64,000 nucleotides of DNA from Phytophthora sp. 'mugwort' (GCA_033558025.1 JAUCEF010000007.1:1240001-1304000); one strand, 5' to 3'; positions 1 through 11,915 are shown, numbered from the stretch's first letter. The notes: generated by a model not told the origin, from the letters alone. Made by a program: numbers and translations.

Positions 1-1336
1 TTAGACCCGGTACAGCGCTCTGGTCGATGGTAGCGGTTGAACCATTCTTGACCCGCACTCCGCGCAGACATGTCTGGCCTTGCTACGATTTCCACCTAGT
101 CGATACGTGTATTAATGATAGCCATTGCGTGCCACCGGGTTTTATCCAAAAGGTCCAGTGCAGCCAACAGTATTTTGTGCTCACGATCAGACTTCCATTG
201 GCTTCGCGGGAAGCGTATCGTTCTTCACAGCATTAGATTTGCTTCGGCACACTCACGCAATTACGGGCTCAGTAGAGTATCGTTGTGGCCTTTTCCTGGT
301 CATGTGAATACTGCTTTGTCTCAACTCTAGCATGTTCCGTTCGCTTTGGGGGCCACCAGTCAGGGTACGTGTGTAAACCCATCCTTCTGTCTCAAAACAG
401 TTCATTGTTCGTGGTCACACTATCAGCTCTGCTGTCTCCAAGAAGGGGTATACCTAGCGTACCGTCGGTTTCAGTGATTTTGTGCTACTATTCACTCGCC
501 ATTTAGCAGCGGTTCACTCTTGACGTTCACCGCTGTTGCGCTTCTGCGATGGAAGCAAAACAACTACTTTATCGGTTGTGGCCGCATAGCGGCTCATGCC
601 CCCGATTCTCCTCCCTGACGGGGAACCGTGAACCGTCAGAGTGCGTCAGCAACGATGGGGATAATGCTTCTGGACAAAGGTTATCTCTGGATTGTATTTC
701 ATTATTTTTCTGCAGCCAGCGTATCATTTGAGTAGTGGTAATCGTGATTTTGGTTGCTATTATATGGACCGACGTTTGAGGGACTTACCACAAGTGCCAA
801 CGCCCTGTGCTTCATGTTTTAGCGTGGATGTATTGCTTCGAAGTGAAACAGACTGAATGGCTGCTGCAGCGCGGGATGAAAACATATCCAGAAGTCTAGT
901 GCCGCGTAGAGACCGCGACGGGGCCAACGTCGTGCGCCGTGCGATAAACGCAGCAGCATGAGCTGCTCCGCCAGAGAAATCCAGACCAGTCGGACCAGGG
1001 AGCGCAACTGCTGATCCCCCACCCCCGATCGTTGTGTGGGTGATAACACCTGCGCACATGCCATCACGTTTCTGGCACATGACAAACCGCGATCGGAACT
1101 TGATAAGTGGCGCCGTGGAGTGCTTTGGGGAAGGAGAGGAATTATATGCTGGCGCGGGTAGGAAGTTGTAGGCGACCGTCTGGTGTATTTGTCGAGGTCC
1201 TGTGCTGTGCGTCGTGTGGTATACGGCGGCGTGGGGTCGTGATGGTGACTGAATGCTAGTGCGTGTTGTGCATGTCGATTGTTCTTTGTGGGGTTAGGTG
1301 AGTGGTTCGGTAGTTCTTCCTTTTGAATCTGATGAT
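1..1336. other. Unassigned part of the array unit, no recognised gene
   Basis: No convincing protein gene and no RNA family I recognise lies here, and the same stretch recurs every 2,556 bp. Visible features are TATA-like sequences at 758-767 and, read on the minus strand, at 1141-1147. There is also a hairpin-forming stretch at about 617-641 with 7-bp arms CTGACGG/CCGTCAG. The short open frames here start on non-ATG codons or lack coding character, and a 1-bp deletion in four units changes them. Its conservation equals that of the RNA genes, so array homogenisation alone may explain it. Confidence 0.6.
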
Positions 1337-1417
1337 GACAGCTTGGCCGAGTGGTTAAGGCGTTAGCCTGCTAAGTTAATGGGGCAACCCGCGTGAGTTC
1401 GAATCTCACAGCTGTCG
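1337..1417 (+). tRNA. tRNA-Ser(GCT), array unit 1
   Basis: An 81-nt class II tRNA with acceptor stem GACAGCT/AGCTGTC and G discriminator, D arm beginning GGCCGAGTGG (A box), anticodon stem TTAGC/GTTAA around loop CTGCTAA, a long variable arm typical of serine tRNAs, and T loop TTCGAAT (B box). Anticodon GCT reads AGC/AGT serine codons. There is no intron. A TTTT run directly after the gene (1418-1421) is a Pol III terminator. All structural elements pair, so the gene looks functional. Confidence 0.95.
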
Positions 1418-1606
1418 TTTTCCTTTTCTCCACGGCACTCACGCTGCCGCGACATCGCTCGTTCCGCGTAAGCGATTGGGCACTGCCTTACTGCTGTTGA
1501 CCTGACAGACCCGCTTGGACAGCACGAAGCTGGTCTGCTGGAAAATAAATGTATGTGCCGTCTCTTTTAGCGCAAATGGTTCTGGATGTAAGGCCCAAGC
1601 CATACA

Positions 1607-1612
1607 TTTATA
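1607..1612 (+). promoter_or_regulatory. TATA box of U6 snRNA gene
   Basis: TTTATA lies about 25-30 bp upstream of the inferred U6 start at 1637, the spacing expected of a type 3 Pol III (U6) promoter. The same element sits at the same place in every other unit of both arms. Confidence 0.75.
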
Positions 1613-1636
1613 GCCGCGCGGCAATGTTGGAGACAG

Positions 1637-1660
1637 GAACCACTTCGGTGGTCATCCGTA

Positions 1661-1691
<31 letters not shown>

Positions 1692-1741
1692 GGCCCCTGC
1701 GCAAGGATGACACGCATAAATCGAGAAGTATCGCACTTTTT
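1637..1741 (+). ncRNA. U6 spliceosomal snRNA, array unit 1
   Basis: U6 snRNA forms the catalytic core of the spliceosome. The sequence has a 5' stem-loop (ACCAC-TTCG-GTGGT) and then the near-universal U6 core, including the ATACAGAGA box that contacts 5' splice sites, the AGCATGGCCCCTGCGCAAGG segment that pairs with U4/U2 and forms the internal stem-loop, and GATGACACGCA. It ends in a T5 run that serves as Pol III terminator. Length is about 105 nt, against 107 in human U6. The exact 5' end (1636-1638) is inferred from the stem-loop and the TATA spacing. Confidence 0.96.
1737..1741 (+). terminator. Pol III T-run terminator of U6
   Basis: TTTTT directly after the conserved U6 3' region. Equivalent T-runs follow tRNA-Ser (1418-1421) and tRNA-Thr (about 2393), and the minus-strand tRNA-Trp. 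Confidence 0.75.
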
Positions 1742-1853
1742 ATTTGGTGCTGCTCGGGTCGCAGCAGCCAGCAGTGCGTTAGTATGGGAGAGTAGCTCCA
1801 ATTGCTTTACTGCGGCGTAGGTGGGACGAAGGGGTTCGCAAAAGAACAAAGGA

Positions 1854-1925
1854 TGAGGGAAGAGGGGATCGAACCCCCGACCGCTGGGTCTGGAATCCAG
1901 CGCTCTACCACTGAGCTATTCCCCC
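1854..1925 (-). tRNA. tRNA-Trp(CCA), array unit 1
   Basis: A 72-nt tRNA on the minus strand with acceptor GGGGGAA/TTCCCTC (one G-U), D arm TAGCTCAGTGG, anticodon loop TTCCAGA giving CCA (tryptophan UGG), T loop TTCGATC and A discriminator. The closing pair of the anticodon stem is A-C, otherwise the stem CTGG/CCAG is intact. It is transcribed towards the U6 gene, so the two converge. A T-run follows at the 3' side. Confidence 0.92.
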
Positions 1926-2315
1926 GACAACAGTTTCAACCGTTCAACCGAGCAATCAAAAGCTTGCCGACTGAAGCGGACACCACACCAACGCAACCAG
2001 CACCACCCCGCCCAAAGCTGCACCCACATACAGCGACGCTGAAACGCGAGCATCTAGCGACCTCTGGTCCGCCATTGCGTCGGTGTGACGTAGCGGTAAC
2101 TTGCAGTGGCATCACAACATCATAAAACAAGATCGGCGAGACGGACCGACCCCTGGGCATGAGTCGAGTTATCGTTGATATTGCTGACGTGGTTGAATGG
2201 CGGGGTGCAAAATGTGTGGTGTGTCTTGCGTGCGCGTTGATGTTTGCGGAGTGCTTGTATATTTGATGTGTTTTTTTGTCGTCGTAGTTGTTGTTTATTG
2301 TTATGCTGCCAGTAA

Positions 2316-2387
2316 GCCCCTATAGCTCAGTGGTAGAGCACTCGCTTCGTAAGCGAAAGGTCGGTGGTTCGATCCCGCCTGGGGGCT
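2316..2387 (+). tRNA. tRNA-Thr(CGT), array unit 1
   Basis: A 72-nt tRNA with acceptor GCCCCTA/TGGGGGC (one G-U), D arm TAGCTCAGTGG, anticodon loop TTCGTAA giving CGT (threonine ACG), T loop TTCGATC, and T discriminator. It has no intron and is followed by a TTTT terminator. CGT is a minor threonine isoacceptor, so the array does not hold one tRNA per amino acid in an obvious set. Confidence 0.93.
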
Positions 2388-2556
2388 CTTCTTTTGCCTC
2401 TACCTCCGATGCTTTGCGCTCGCTTGTGCGGGACAGCGCACCGCTGCCTCTTTGCAACACCGTCATATGCCTGCCCCAGACTTGCATCGTCTAGTTATTG
2501 GTTCCAGAACCGCATTCAACCATAGCTATCGAGCAACTCGGCACCCACACTGGAGT
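2388..2556. other. Spacer between tRNA-Thr and next unit
   Basis: 169 bp without a recognised gene; a Pol III-type T-run lies in the first 10 bp. The spacer is as well conserved between units as the genes. Confidence 0.6.
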
Positions 2557-3892
2557 TTAGACCCGGTACAGCGCTCTGGTCGATGGTAGCGGTTGAACCA
2601 TTCTTGACCCGCACTCCGCGCAGACATGTCTGGCCTTGCTACGATTTCCACCTAGTCGATACGTGTATTAATGATAGCCATTGCGTGCCACCGGGTTTTA
2701 TCCAAAAGGTCCAGTGCAGCCAACAGTATTTTGTGCTCACGATCAGACTTCCATTGGCTTCGCGGGAAGCGTATCGTTCTTCACAGCATTAGATTTGCTT
2801 CGGCACACTCACGCAATTACGGGCTCAGTAGAGTATCGTTGTGGCCTTTTCCTGGTCATGTGAATACTGCTTTGTCTCAACTCTAGCATGTTCCGTTCGC
2901 TTTGGGGGCCACCAGTCAGGGTACGTGTGTAAACCCATCCTTCTGTCTCAAAACAGTTCATTGTTCGTGGTCACACTATCAGCTCTGCTGTCTCCAAGAA
3001 GGGGTATACCTAGCGTACCGTCGGTTTCAGTGATTTTGTGCTACTATTCACTCGCCATTTAGCAGCGGTTCACTCTTGACGTTCACCGCTGTTGCGCTTC
3101 TGCGATGGAAGCAAAACAACTACTTTATCGGTTGTGGCCGCATAGCGGCTCATGCCCCCGATTCTCCTCCCTGACGGGGAACCGTGAACCGTCAGAGTGC
3201 GTCAGCAACGATGGGGATAATGCTTCTGGACAAAGGTTATCTCTGGATTGTATTTCATTATTTTTCTGCAGCCAGCGTATCATTTGAGTAGTGGTAATCG
3301 TGATTTTGGTTGCTATTATATGGACCGACGTTTGAGGGACTTACCACAAGTGCCAACGCCCTGTGCTTCATGTTTTAGCGTGGATGTATTGCTTCGAAGT
3401 GAAACAGACTGAATGGCTGCTGCAGCGCGGGATGAAAACATATCCAGAAGTCTAGTGCCGCGTAGAGACCGCGACGGGGCCAACGTCGTGCGCCGTGCGA
3501 TAAACGCAGCAGCATGAGCTGCTCCGCCAGAGAAATCCAGACCAGTCGGACCAGGGAGCGCAACTGCTGATCCCCCACCCCCGATCGTTGTGTGGGTGAT
3601 AACACCTGCGCACATGCCATCACGTTTCTGGCACATGACAAACCGCGATCGGAACTTGATAAGTGGCGCCGTGGAGTGCTTTGGGGAAGGAGAGGAATTA
3701 TATGCTGGCGCGGGTAGGAAGTTGTAGGCGACCGTCTGGTGTATTTGTCGAGGTCCTGTGCTGTGCGTCGTGTGGTATACGGCGGCGTGGGGTCGTGATG
3801 GTGACTGAATGCTAGTGCGTGTTGTGCATGTCGATTGTTCTTTGTGGGGTTAGGTGAGTGGTTCGGTAGTTCTTCCTTTTGAATCTGATGAT

Positions 3893-3973
3893 GACAGCTT
3901 GGCCGAGTGGTTAAGGCGTTAGCCTGCTAAGTTAATGGGGCAACCCGCGTGAGTTCGAATCTCACAGCTGTCG
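3893..3973 (+). tRNA. tRNA-Ser(GCT), array unit 2
   Basis: Same sequence, anticodon and flanks as the copy at 1337-1417. Confidence 0.95.
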
Positions 3974-4192
3974 TTTTCCTTTTCTCCACGGCACTCACGC
4001 TGCCGCGACATCGCTCGTTCCGCGTAAGCGATTGGGCACTGCCTTACTGCTGTTGACCTGACAGACCCGCTTGGACAGCACGAAGCTGGTCTGCTGGAAA
4101 ATAAATGTATGTGCCGTCTCTTTTAGCGCAAATGGTTCTGGATGTAAGGCCCAAGCCATACATTTATAGCCGCGCGGCAATGTTGGAGACAG

Positions 4193-4216
4193 GAACCACT
4201 TCGGTGGTCATCCGTA

Positions 4217-4247
<31 letters not shown>

Positions 4248-4297
4248 GGCCCCTGCGCAAGGATGACACGCATAAATCGAGAAGTATCGCACTTTTT
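4193..4297 (+). ncRNA. U6 spliceosomal snRNA, array unit 2
   Basis: Same sequence as the copy at 1637-1741, with its TATA box and T5 terminator. Confidence 0.96.
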
Positions 4298-4409
4298 ATT
4301 TGGTGCTGCTCGGGTCGCAGCAGCCAGCAGTGCGTTAGTATGGGAGAGTAGCTCCAATTGCTTTACTGCGGCGTAGGTGGGACGAAGGGGTTCGCAAAAG
4401 AACAAAGGA

Positions 4410-4481
4410 TGAGGGAAGAGGGGATCGAACCCCCGACCGCTGGGTCTGGAATCCAGCGCTCTACCACTGAGCTATTCCCCC
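4410..4481 (-). tRNA. tRNA-Trp(CCA), array unit 2
   Basis: Same sequence as the copy at 1854-1925. Confidence 0.92.
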
Positions 4482-4871
4482 GACAACAGTTTCAACCGTT
4501 CAACCGAGCAATCAAAAGCTTGCCGACTGAAGCGGACACCACACCAACGCAACCAGCACCACCCCGCCCAAAGCTGCACCCACATACAGCGACGCTGAAA
4601 CGCGAGCATCTAGCGACCTCTGGTCCGCCATTGCGTCGGTGTGACGTAGCGGTAACTTGCAGTGGCATCACAACATCATAAAACAAGATCGGCGAGACGG
4701 ACCGACCCCTGGGCATGAGTCGAGTTATCGTTGATATTGCTGACGTGGTTGAATGGCGGGGTGCAAAATGTGTGGTGTGTCTTGCGTGCGCGTTGATGTT
4801 TGCGGAGTGCTTGTATATTTGATGTGTTTTTTTGTCGTCGTAGTTGTTGTTTATTGTTATGCTGCCAGTAA

Positions 4872-4943
4872 GCCCCTATAGCTCAGTGGTAGAGCACTCG
4901 CTTCGTAAGCGAAAGGTCGGTGGTTCGATCCCGCCTGGGGGCT
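4872..4943 (+). tRNA. tRNA-Thr(CGT), array unit 2
   Basis: Same sequence as the copy at 2316-2387. Confidence 0.93.
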
Positions 4944-6448
4944 CTTCTTTTGCCTCTACCTCCGATGCTTTGCGCTCGCTTGTGCGGGACAGCGCACCGC
5001 TGCCTCTTTGCAACACCGTCATATGCCTGCCCCAGACTTGCATCGTCTAGTTATTGGTTCCAGAACCGCATTCAACCATAGCTATCGAGCAACTCGGCAC
5101 CCACACTGGAGTTTAGACCCGGTACAGCGCTCTGGTCGATGGTAGCGGTTGAACCATTCTTGACCCGCACTCCGCGCAGACATGTCTGGCCTTGCTACGA
5201 TTTCCACCTAGTCGATACGTGTATTAATGATAGCCATTGCGTGCCACCGGGTTTTATCCAAAAGGTCCAGTGCAGCCAACAGTATTTTGTGCTCACGATC
5301 AGACTTCCATTGGCTTCGCGGGAAGCGTATCGTTCTTCACAGCATTAGATTTGCTTCGGCACACTCACGCAATTACGGGCTCAGTAGAGTATCGTTGTGG
5401 CCTTTTCCTGGTCATGTGAATACTGCTTTGTCTCAACTCTAGCATGTTCCGTTCGCTTTGGGGGCCACCAGTCAGGGTACGTGTGTAAACCCATCCTTCT
5501 GTCTCAAAACAGTTCATTGTTCGTGGTCACACTATCAGCTCTGCTGTCTCCAAGAAGGGGTATACCTAGCGTACCGTCGGTTTCAGTGATTTTGTGCTAC
5601 TATTCACTCGCCATTTAGCAGCGGTTCACTCTTGACGTTCACCGCTGTTGCGCTTCTGCGATGGAAGCAAAACAACTACTTTATCGGTTGTGGCCGCATA
5701 GCGGCTCATGCCCCCGATTCTCCTCCCTGACGGGGAACCGTGAACCGTCAGAGTGCGTCAGCAACGATGGGGATAATGCTTCTGGACAAAGGTTATCTCT
5801 GGATTGTATTTCATTATTTTTCTGCAGCCAGCGTATCATTTGAGTAGTGGTAATCGTGATTTTGGTTGCTATTATATGGACCGACGTTTGAGGGACTTAC
5901 CACAAGTGCCAACGCCCTGTGCTTCATGTTTTAGCGTGGATGTATTGCTTCGAAGTGAAACAGACTGAATGGCTGCTGCAGCGCGGGATGAAAACATATC
6001 CAGAAGTCTAGTGCCGCGTAGAGACCGCGACGGGGCCAACGTCGTGCGCCGTGCGATAAACGCAGCAGCATGAGCTGCTCCGCCAGAGAAATCCAGACCA
6101 GTCGGACCAGGGAGCGCAACTGCTGATCCCCCACCCCCGATCGTTGTGTGGGTGATAACACCTGCGCACATGCCATCACGTTTCTGGCACATGACAAACC
6201 GCGATCGGAACTTGATAAGTGGCGCCGTGGAGTGCTTTGGGGAAGGAGAGGAATTATATGCTGGCGCGGGTAGGAAGTTGTAGGCGACCGTCTGGTGTAT
6301 TTGTCGAGGTCCTGTGCTGTGCGTCGTGTGGTATACGGCGGCGTGGGGTCGTGATGGTGACTGAATGCTAGTGCGTGTTGTGCATGTCGATTGTTCTTTG
6401 TGGGGTTAGGTGAGTGGTTCGGTAGTTCTTCCTTTTGAATCTGATGAT

Positions 6449-6529
6449 GACAGCTTGGCCGAGTGGTTAAGGCGTTAGCCTGCTAAGTTAATGGGGCAAC
6501 CCGCGTGAGTTCGAATCTCACAGCTGTCG
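6449..6529 (+). tRNA. tRNA-Ser(GCT), array unit 3
   Basis: Same sequence as the copy at 1337-1417. Confidence 0.95.
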
Positions 6530-6748
6530 TTTTCCTTTTCTCCACGGCACTCACGCTGCCGCGACATCGCTCGTTCCGCGTAAGCGATTGGGCACTGCCT
6601 TACTGCTGTTGACCTGACAGACCCGCTTGGACAGCACGAAGCTGGTCTGCTGGAAAATAAATGTATGTGCCGTCTCTTTTAGCGCAAATGGTTCTGGATG
6701 TAAGGCCCAAGCCATACATTTATAGCCGCGCGGCAATGTTGGAGACAG

Positions 6749-6772
6749 GAACCACTTCGGTGGTCATCCGTA

Positions 6773-6803
<31 letters not shown>

Positions 6804-6853
6804 GGCCCCTGCGCAAGGATGACACGCATAAATCGAGAAGTATCGCACTTTTT
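6749..6853 (+). ncRNA. U6 spliceosomal snRNA, array unit 3
   Basis: Same sequence as the copy at 1637-1741. Confidence 0.96.
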
Positions 6854-6965
6854 ATTTGGTGCTGCTCGGGTCGCAGCAGCCAGCAGTGCGTTAGTATGGG
6901 AGAGTAGCTCCAATTGCTTTACTGCGGCGTAGGTGGGACGAAGGGGTTCGCAAAAGAACAAAGGA

Positions 6966-7037
6966 TGAGGGAAGAGGGGATCGAACCCCCGACCGCTGGG
7001 TCTGGAATCCAGCGCTCTACCACTGAGCTATTCCCCC
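6966..7037 (-). tRNA. tRNA-Trp(CCA), array unit 3
   Basis: Same sequence as the copy at 1854-1925. This unit has a T-to-A change about 30 bp upstream of the tRNA 5' end (near 7067), shared only with unit 7. Confidence 0.92.
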
Positions 7038-7427
7038 GACAACAGTTTCAACCGTTCAACCGAGCAAACAAAAGCTTGCCGACTGAAGCGGACACCACAC
7101 CAACGCAACCAGCACCACCCCGCCCAAAGCTGCACCCACATACAGCGACGCTGAAACGCGAGCATCTAGCGACCTCTGGTCCGCCATTGCGTCGGTGTGA
7201 CGTAGCGGTAACTTGCAGTGGCATCACAACATCATAAAACAAGATCGGCGAGACGGACCGACCCCTGGGCATGAGTCGAGTTATCGTTGATATTGCTGAC
7301 GTGGTTGAATGGCGGGGTGCAAAATGTGTGGTGTGTCTTGCGTGCGCGTTGATGTTTGCGGAGTGCTTGTATATTTGATGTGTTTTTTTGTCGTCGTAGT
7401 TGTTGTTTATTGTTATGCTGCCAGTAA

Positions 7428-7499
7428 GCCCCTATAGCTCAGTGGTAGAGCACTCGCTTCGTAAGCGAAAGGTCGGTGGTTCGATCCCGCCTGGGGGCT
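7428..7499 (+). tRNA. tRNA-Thr(CGT), array unit 3
   Basis: Same sequence as the copy at 2316-2387. Confidence 0.93.
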
Positions 7500-9004
7500 C
7501 TTCTTTTGCCTCTACCTCCGATGCTTTGCGCTCGCTTGTGCGGGACAGCGCACCGCTGCCTCTTTGCAACACCGTCATATGCCTGCCCCAGACTTGCATC
7601 GTCTAGTTATTGGTTCCAGAACCGCATTCAACCATAGCTATCGAGCAACTCGGCACCCACACTGGAGTTTAGACCCGGTACAGCGCTCTGGTCGATGGTA
7701 GCGGTTGAACCATTCTTGACCCGCACTCCGCGCAGACATGTCTGGCCTTGCTACGATTTCCACCTAGTCGATACGTGTATTAATGATAGTCATTGCGTGC
7801 CACCGGGTTTTATCCAAAAGGTCCAGTGCAGCCAACAGTATTTTGTGCTCACGATCAGACTTCCATTGGCTTCGCGGGAAGCGTATCGTTCTTCACAGCA
7901 TTAGATTTGCTTCGGCACACTCACGCAATTACGGGCTCAGTAGAGTATCGTTGTGGCCTTTTCCTGGTCATGTGAATACTGCTTTGTCTCAACTCTAGCA
8001 TGTTCCGTTCGCTTTGGGGGCCACCAGTCAGGGTACGTGTGTAAACCCATCCTTCTGTCTCAAAACAGTTCATTGTTCGTGGTCACACTATCAGCTCTGC
8101 TGTCTCCAAGAAGGGGTATACCTAGCGTACCGTCGGTTTCAGTGATTTTGTGCTACTATTCACTCGCCATTTAGCAGCGGTTCACTCTTGACGTTCACCG
8201 CTGTTGCGCTTCTGCGATGGAAGCAAAACAACTACTTTATCGGTTGTGGCCGCATAGCGGCTCATGCCCCCGATTCTCCTCCCTGACGGGGAACCGTGAA
8301 CCGTCAGAGTGCGTCAGCAACGATGGGGATAATGCTTCTGGACAAAGGTTATCTCTGGATTGTATTTCATTATTTTTCTGCAGCCAGCGTATCATTTGAG
8401 TAGTGGTAATCGTGATTTTGGTTGCTATTATATGGACCGACGTTTGAGGGACTTACCACAAGTGCCAACGCCCTGTGCTTCATGTTTTAGCGTGGATGTA
8501 TTGCTTCGAAGTGAAACAGACTGAATGGCTGCTGCAGCGCGGGATGAAAACATATCCAGAAGTCTAGTGCCGCGTAGAGACCGCGACGGGGCCAACGTCG
8601 TGCGCCGTGCGATAAACGCAGCAGCATGAGCTGCTCCGCCAGAGAAATCCAGACCAGTCGGACCAGGGAGCGCAACTGCTGATCCCCCACCCCCGATCGT
8701 TGTGTGGGTGATAACACCTGCGCACATGCCATCACGTTTCTGGCACATGACAAACCGCGATCGGAACTTGATAAGTGGCGCCGTGGAGTGCTTTGGGGAA
8801 GGAGAGGAATTATATGCTGGCGCGGGTAGGAAGTTGTAGGCGACCGTCTGGTGTATTTGTCGAGGTCCTGTGCTGTGCGTCGTGTGGTATACGGCGGCGT
8901 GGGGTCGTGATGGTGACTGAATGCTAGTGCGTGTTGTGCATGTCGATTGTTCTTTGTGGGGTTAGGTGAGTGGTTCGGTAGTTCTTCCTTTTGAATCTGA
9001 TGAT

Positions 9005-9085
9005 GACAGCTTGGCCGAGTGGTTAAGGCGTTAGCCTGCTAAGTTAATGGGGCAACCCGCGTGAGTTCGAATCTCACAGCTGTCG
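9005..9085 (+). tRNA. tRNA-Ser(GCT), array unit 4
   Basis: Same sequence as the copy at 1337-1417. Confidence 0.95.
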
Positions 9086-9304
9086 TTTTCCTTTTCTCCA
9101 CGGCACTCACGCTGCCGCGACATCGCTCGTTCCGCGTAAGCGATTGGGCACTGCCTTACTGCTGTTGACCTGACAGACCCGCTTGGACAGCACGAAGCTG
9201 GTCTGCTGGAAAATAAATGTATGTGCCGTCTCTTTTAGCGCAAATGGTTCTGGATGTAAGGCCCAAGCCATACATTTATAGCCGCGCGGCAATGTTGGAG
9301 ACAG

Positions 9305-9328
9305 GAACCACTTCGGTGGTCATCCGTA

Positions 9329-9359
<31 letters not shown>

Positions 9360-9409
9360 GGCCCCTGCGCAAGGATGACACGCATAAATCGAGAAGTATC
9401 GCACTTTTT
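9305..9409 (+). ncRNA. U6 spliceosomal snRNA, array unit 4
   Basis: Same sequence as the copy at 1637-1741. Confidence 0.96.
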
Positions 9410-9521
9410 ATTTGGTGCTGCTCGGGTCGCAGCAGCCAGCAGTGCGTTAGTATGGGAGAGTAGCTCCAATTGCTTTACTGCGGCGTAGGTGGGACGAAGG
9501 GGTTCGCAAAAGAACAAAGGA

Positions 9522-9593
9522 TGAGGGAAGAGGGGATCGAACCCCCGACCGCTGGGTCTGGAATCCAGCGCTCTACCACTGAGCTATTCCCCC
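9522..9593 (-). tRNA. tRNA-Trp(CCA), array unit 4
   Basis: Same sequence as the copy at 1854-1925. Confidence 0.92.
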
Positions 9594-9983
9594 GACAACA
9601 GTTTCAACCGTTCAACCGAGCAATCAAAAGCTTGCCGACTGAAGCGGACACCACACCAACGCAACCAGCACCACCCCGCCCAAAGCTGCACCCACATACA
9701 GCGACGCTGAAACGCGAGCATCTAGCGACCTCTGGTCCGCCATTGCGTCGGTGTGACGTAGCGGTAACTTGCAGTGGCATCACAACATCATAAAACAAGA
9801 TCGGCGAGACGGACCGACCCCTGGGCATGAGTCGAGTTATCGTTGATATTGCTGACGTGGTTGAATGGGGGGTGCAAAATGTGTGGTGTGTCTTGCGTGC
9901 GCGTTGATGTTTGCGGAGTGCTTGTATATTTGATGTGTTTTTTTGTCGTTCGTAGTTGTTGTTTATTGTTATGCTGCCAGTAA

Positions 9984-10055
9984 GCCCCTATAGCTCAGTG
10001 GTAGAGCACTCGCTTCGTAAGCGAAAGGTCGGTGGTTCGATCCCGCCTGGGGGCT
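9984..10055 (+). tRNA. tRNA-Thr(CGT), array unit 4
   Basis: Same sequence as the copy at 2316-2387. Upstream of it, this unit has lost one C and gained one T, so the unit length stays 2,556 bp. Confidence 0.93.
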
Positions 10056-11560
10056 CTTCTTTTGCCTCTACCTCCGATGCTTTGCGCTCGCTTGTGCGGG
10101 ACAGCGCACCGCTGCCTCTTTGCAACACCGTCATATGCCTGCCCCAGACTTGCATCGTCTAGTTATTGGTTCCAGAACCGCATTCAACCATAGCTATCGA
10201 GCAACTCGGCACCCACACTGGAGTTTAGACCCGGTACAGCGCTCTGGTCGATGGTAGCGGTTGAACCATTCTTGACCCGCACTCCGCGCAGACATGTCTG
10301 GCCTTGCTACGATTTCCACCTAGTCGATACGTGTATTAATGATAGCCATTGCGTGCCACCGGGTTTTATCCAAAAGGTCCAGTGCAGCCAACAGTATTTT
10401 GTGCTCACGATCAGACTTCCATTGGCTTCGCGGGAAGCGTATCGTTCTTCACAGCATTAGATTTGCTTCGGCACACTCACGCAATTACGGGCTCAGTAGA
10501 GTATCGTTGTGGCCTTTTCCTGGTCATGTGAATACTGCTTTGTCTCAACTCTAGCATGTTCCGTTCGCTTTGGGGGCCACCAGTCAGGGTACGTGTGTAA
10601 ACCCATCCTTCTGTCTCAAAACAGTTCATTGTTCGTGGTCACACTATCAGCTCTGCTGTCTCCAAGAAGGGGTATACCTAGCGTACCGTCGGTTTCAGTG
10701 ATTTTGTGCTACTATTCACTCGCCATTTAGCAGCGGTTCACTCTTGACGTTCACCGCTGTTGCGCTTCTGCGATGGAAGCAAAACAACTACTTTATCGGT
10801 TGTGGCCGCATAGCGGCTCATGCCCCCGATTCTCCTCCCTGACGGGGAACCGTGAACCGTCAGAGTGCGTCAGCAACGATGGGGATAATGCTTCTGGACA
10901 AAGGTTATCTCTGGATTGTATTTCATTATTTTTCTGCAGCCAGCGTATCATTTGAGTAGTGGTAATCGTGATTTTGGTTGCTATTATATGGACCGACGTT
11001 TGAGGGACTTACCACAAGTGCCAACGCCCTGTGCTTCATGTTTTAGCGTGGATGTATTGCTTCGAAGTGAAACAGACTGAATGGCTGCTGCAGCGCGGGA
11101 TGAAAACATATCCAGAAGTCTAGTGCCGCGTAGAGACCGCGACGGGGCCAACGTCGTGCGCCGTGCGATAAACGCAGCAGCATGAGCTGCTCCGCCAGAG
11201 AAATCCAGACCAGTCGGACCAGGGAGCGCAACTGCTGATCCCCCACCCCCGATCGTTGTGTGGGTGATAACACCTGCGCACATGCCATCACGTTTCTGGC
11301 ACATGACAAACCGCGATCGGAACTTGATAAGTGGCGCCGTGGAGTGCTTTGGGGAAGGAGAGGAATTATATGCTGGCGCGGGTAGGAAGTTGTAGGCGAC
11401 CGTCTGGTGTATTTGTCGAGGTCCTGTGCTGTGCGTCGTGTGGTATACGGCGGCGTGGGGTCGTGATGGTGACTGAATGCTAGTGCGTGTTGTGCATGTC
11501 GATTGTTCTTTGTGGGGTTAGGTGAGTGGTTCGGTAGTTCTTCCTTTTGAATCTGATGAT

Positions 11561-11641
11561 GACAGCTTGGCCGAGTGGTTAAGGCGTTAGCCTGCTAAGT
11601 TAATGGGGCAACCCGCGTGAGTTCGAATCTCACAGCTGTCG
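11561..11641 (+). tRNA. tRNA-Ser(GCT), array unit 5
   Basis: Same sequence as the copy at 1337-1417. Confidence 0.95.
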
Positions 11642-11860
11642 TTTTCCTTTTCTCCACGGCACTCACGCTGCCGCGACATCGCTCGTTCCGCGTAAGCGAT
11701 TGGGCACTGCCTTACTGCTGTTGACCTGACAGACCCGCTTGGACAGCACGAAGCTGGTCTGCTGGAAAATAAATGTATGTGCCGTCTCTTTTAGCGCAAA
11801 TGGTTCTGGATGTAAGGCCCAAGCCATACATTTATAGCCGCGCGGCAATGTTGGAGACAG

Positions 11861-11884
11861 GAACCACTTCGGTGGTCATCCGTA

Positions 11885-11915
<31 letters not shown>

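Noticed and set aside
280..330. Possible U5 loop (GCCTTTTCC)
   Set aside because: The invariant U5 loop GCCTTTTAC is not matched and the flanking stem does not form.
781..960. Possible U1 snRNA: ACTTACC about 22 bp after a TATA-like sequence
   Set aside because: No U1 stem-loop motifs and no Sm site follow; the 7-bp match alone is not enough.
760..1085. Open frames of 86-106 codons on the minus strand of each array unit
   Set aside because: They overlap each other in different frames, change with a 1-bp deletion in several units, and have no recognisable domain; chance frames in GC-rich spacer.
1802..2125. 107-codon plus-strand frame in each unit
   Set aside because: It reads through the antisense of tRNA-Trp (GIEPPTAGSGIQ is a typical antisense-tRNA peptide).
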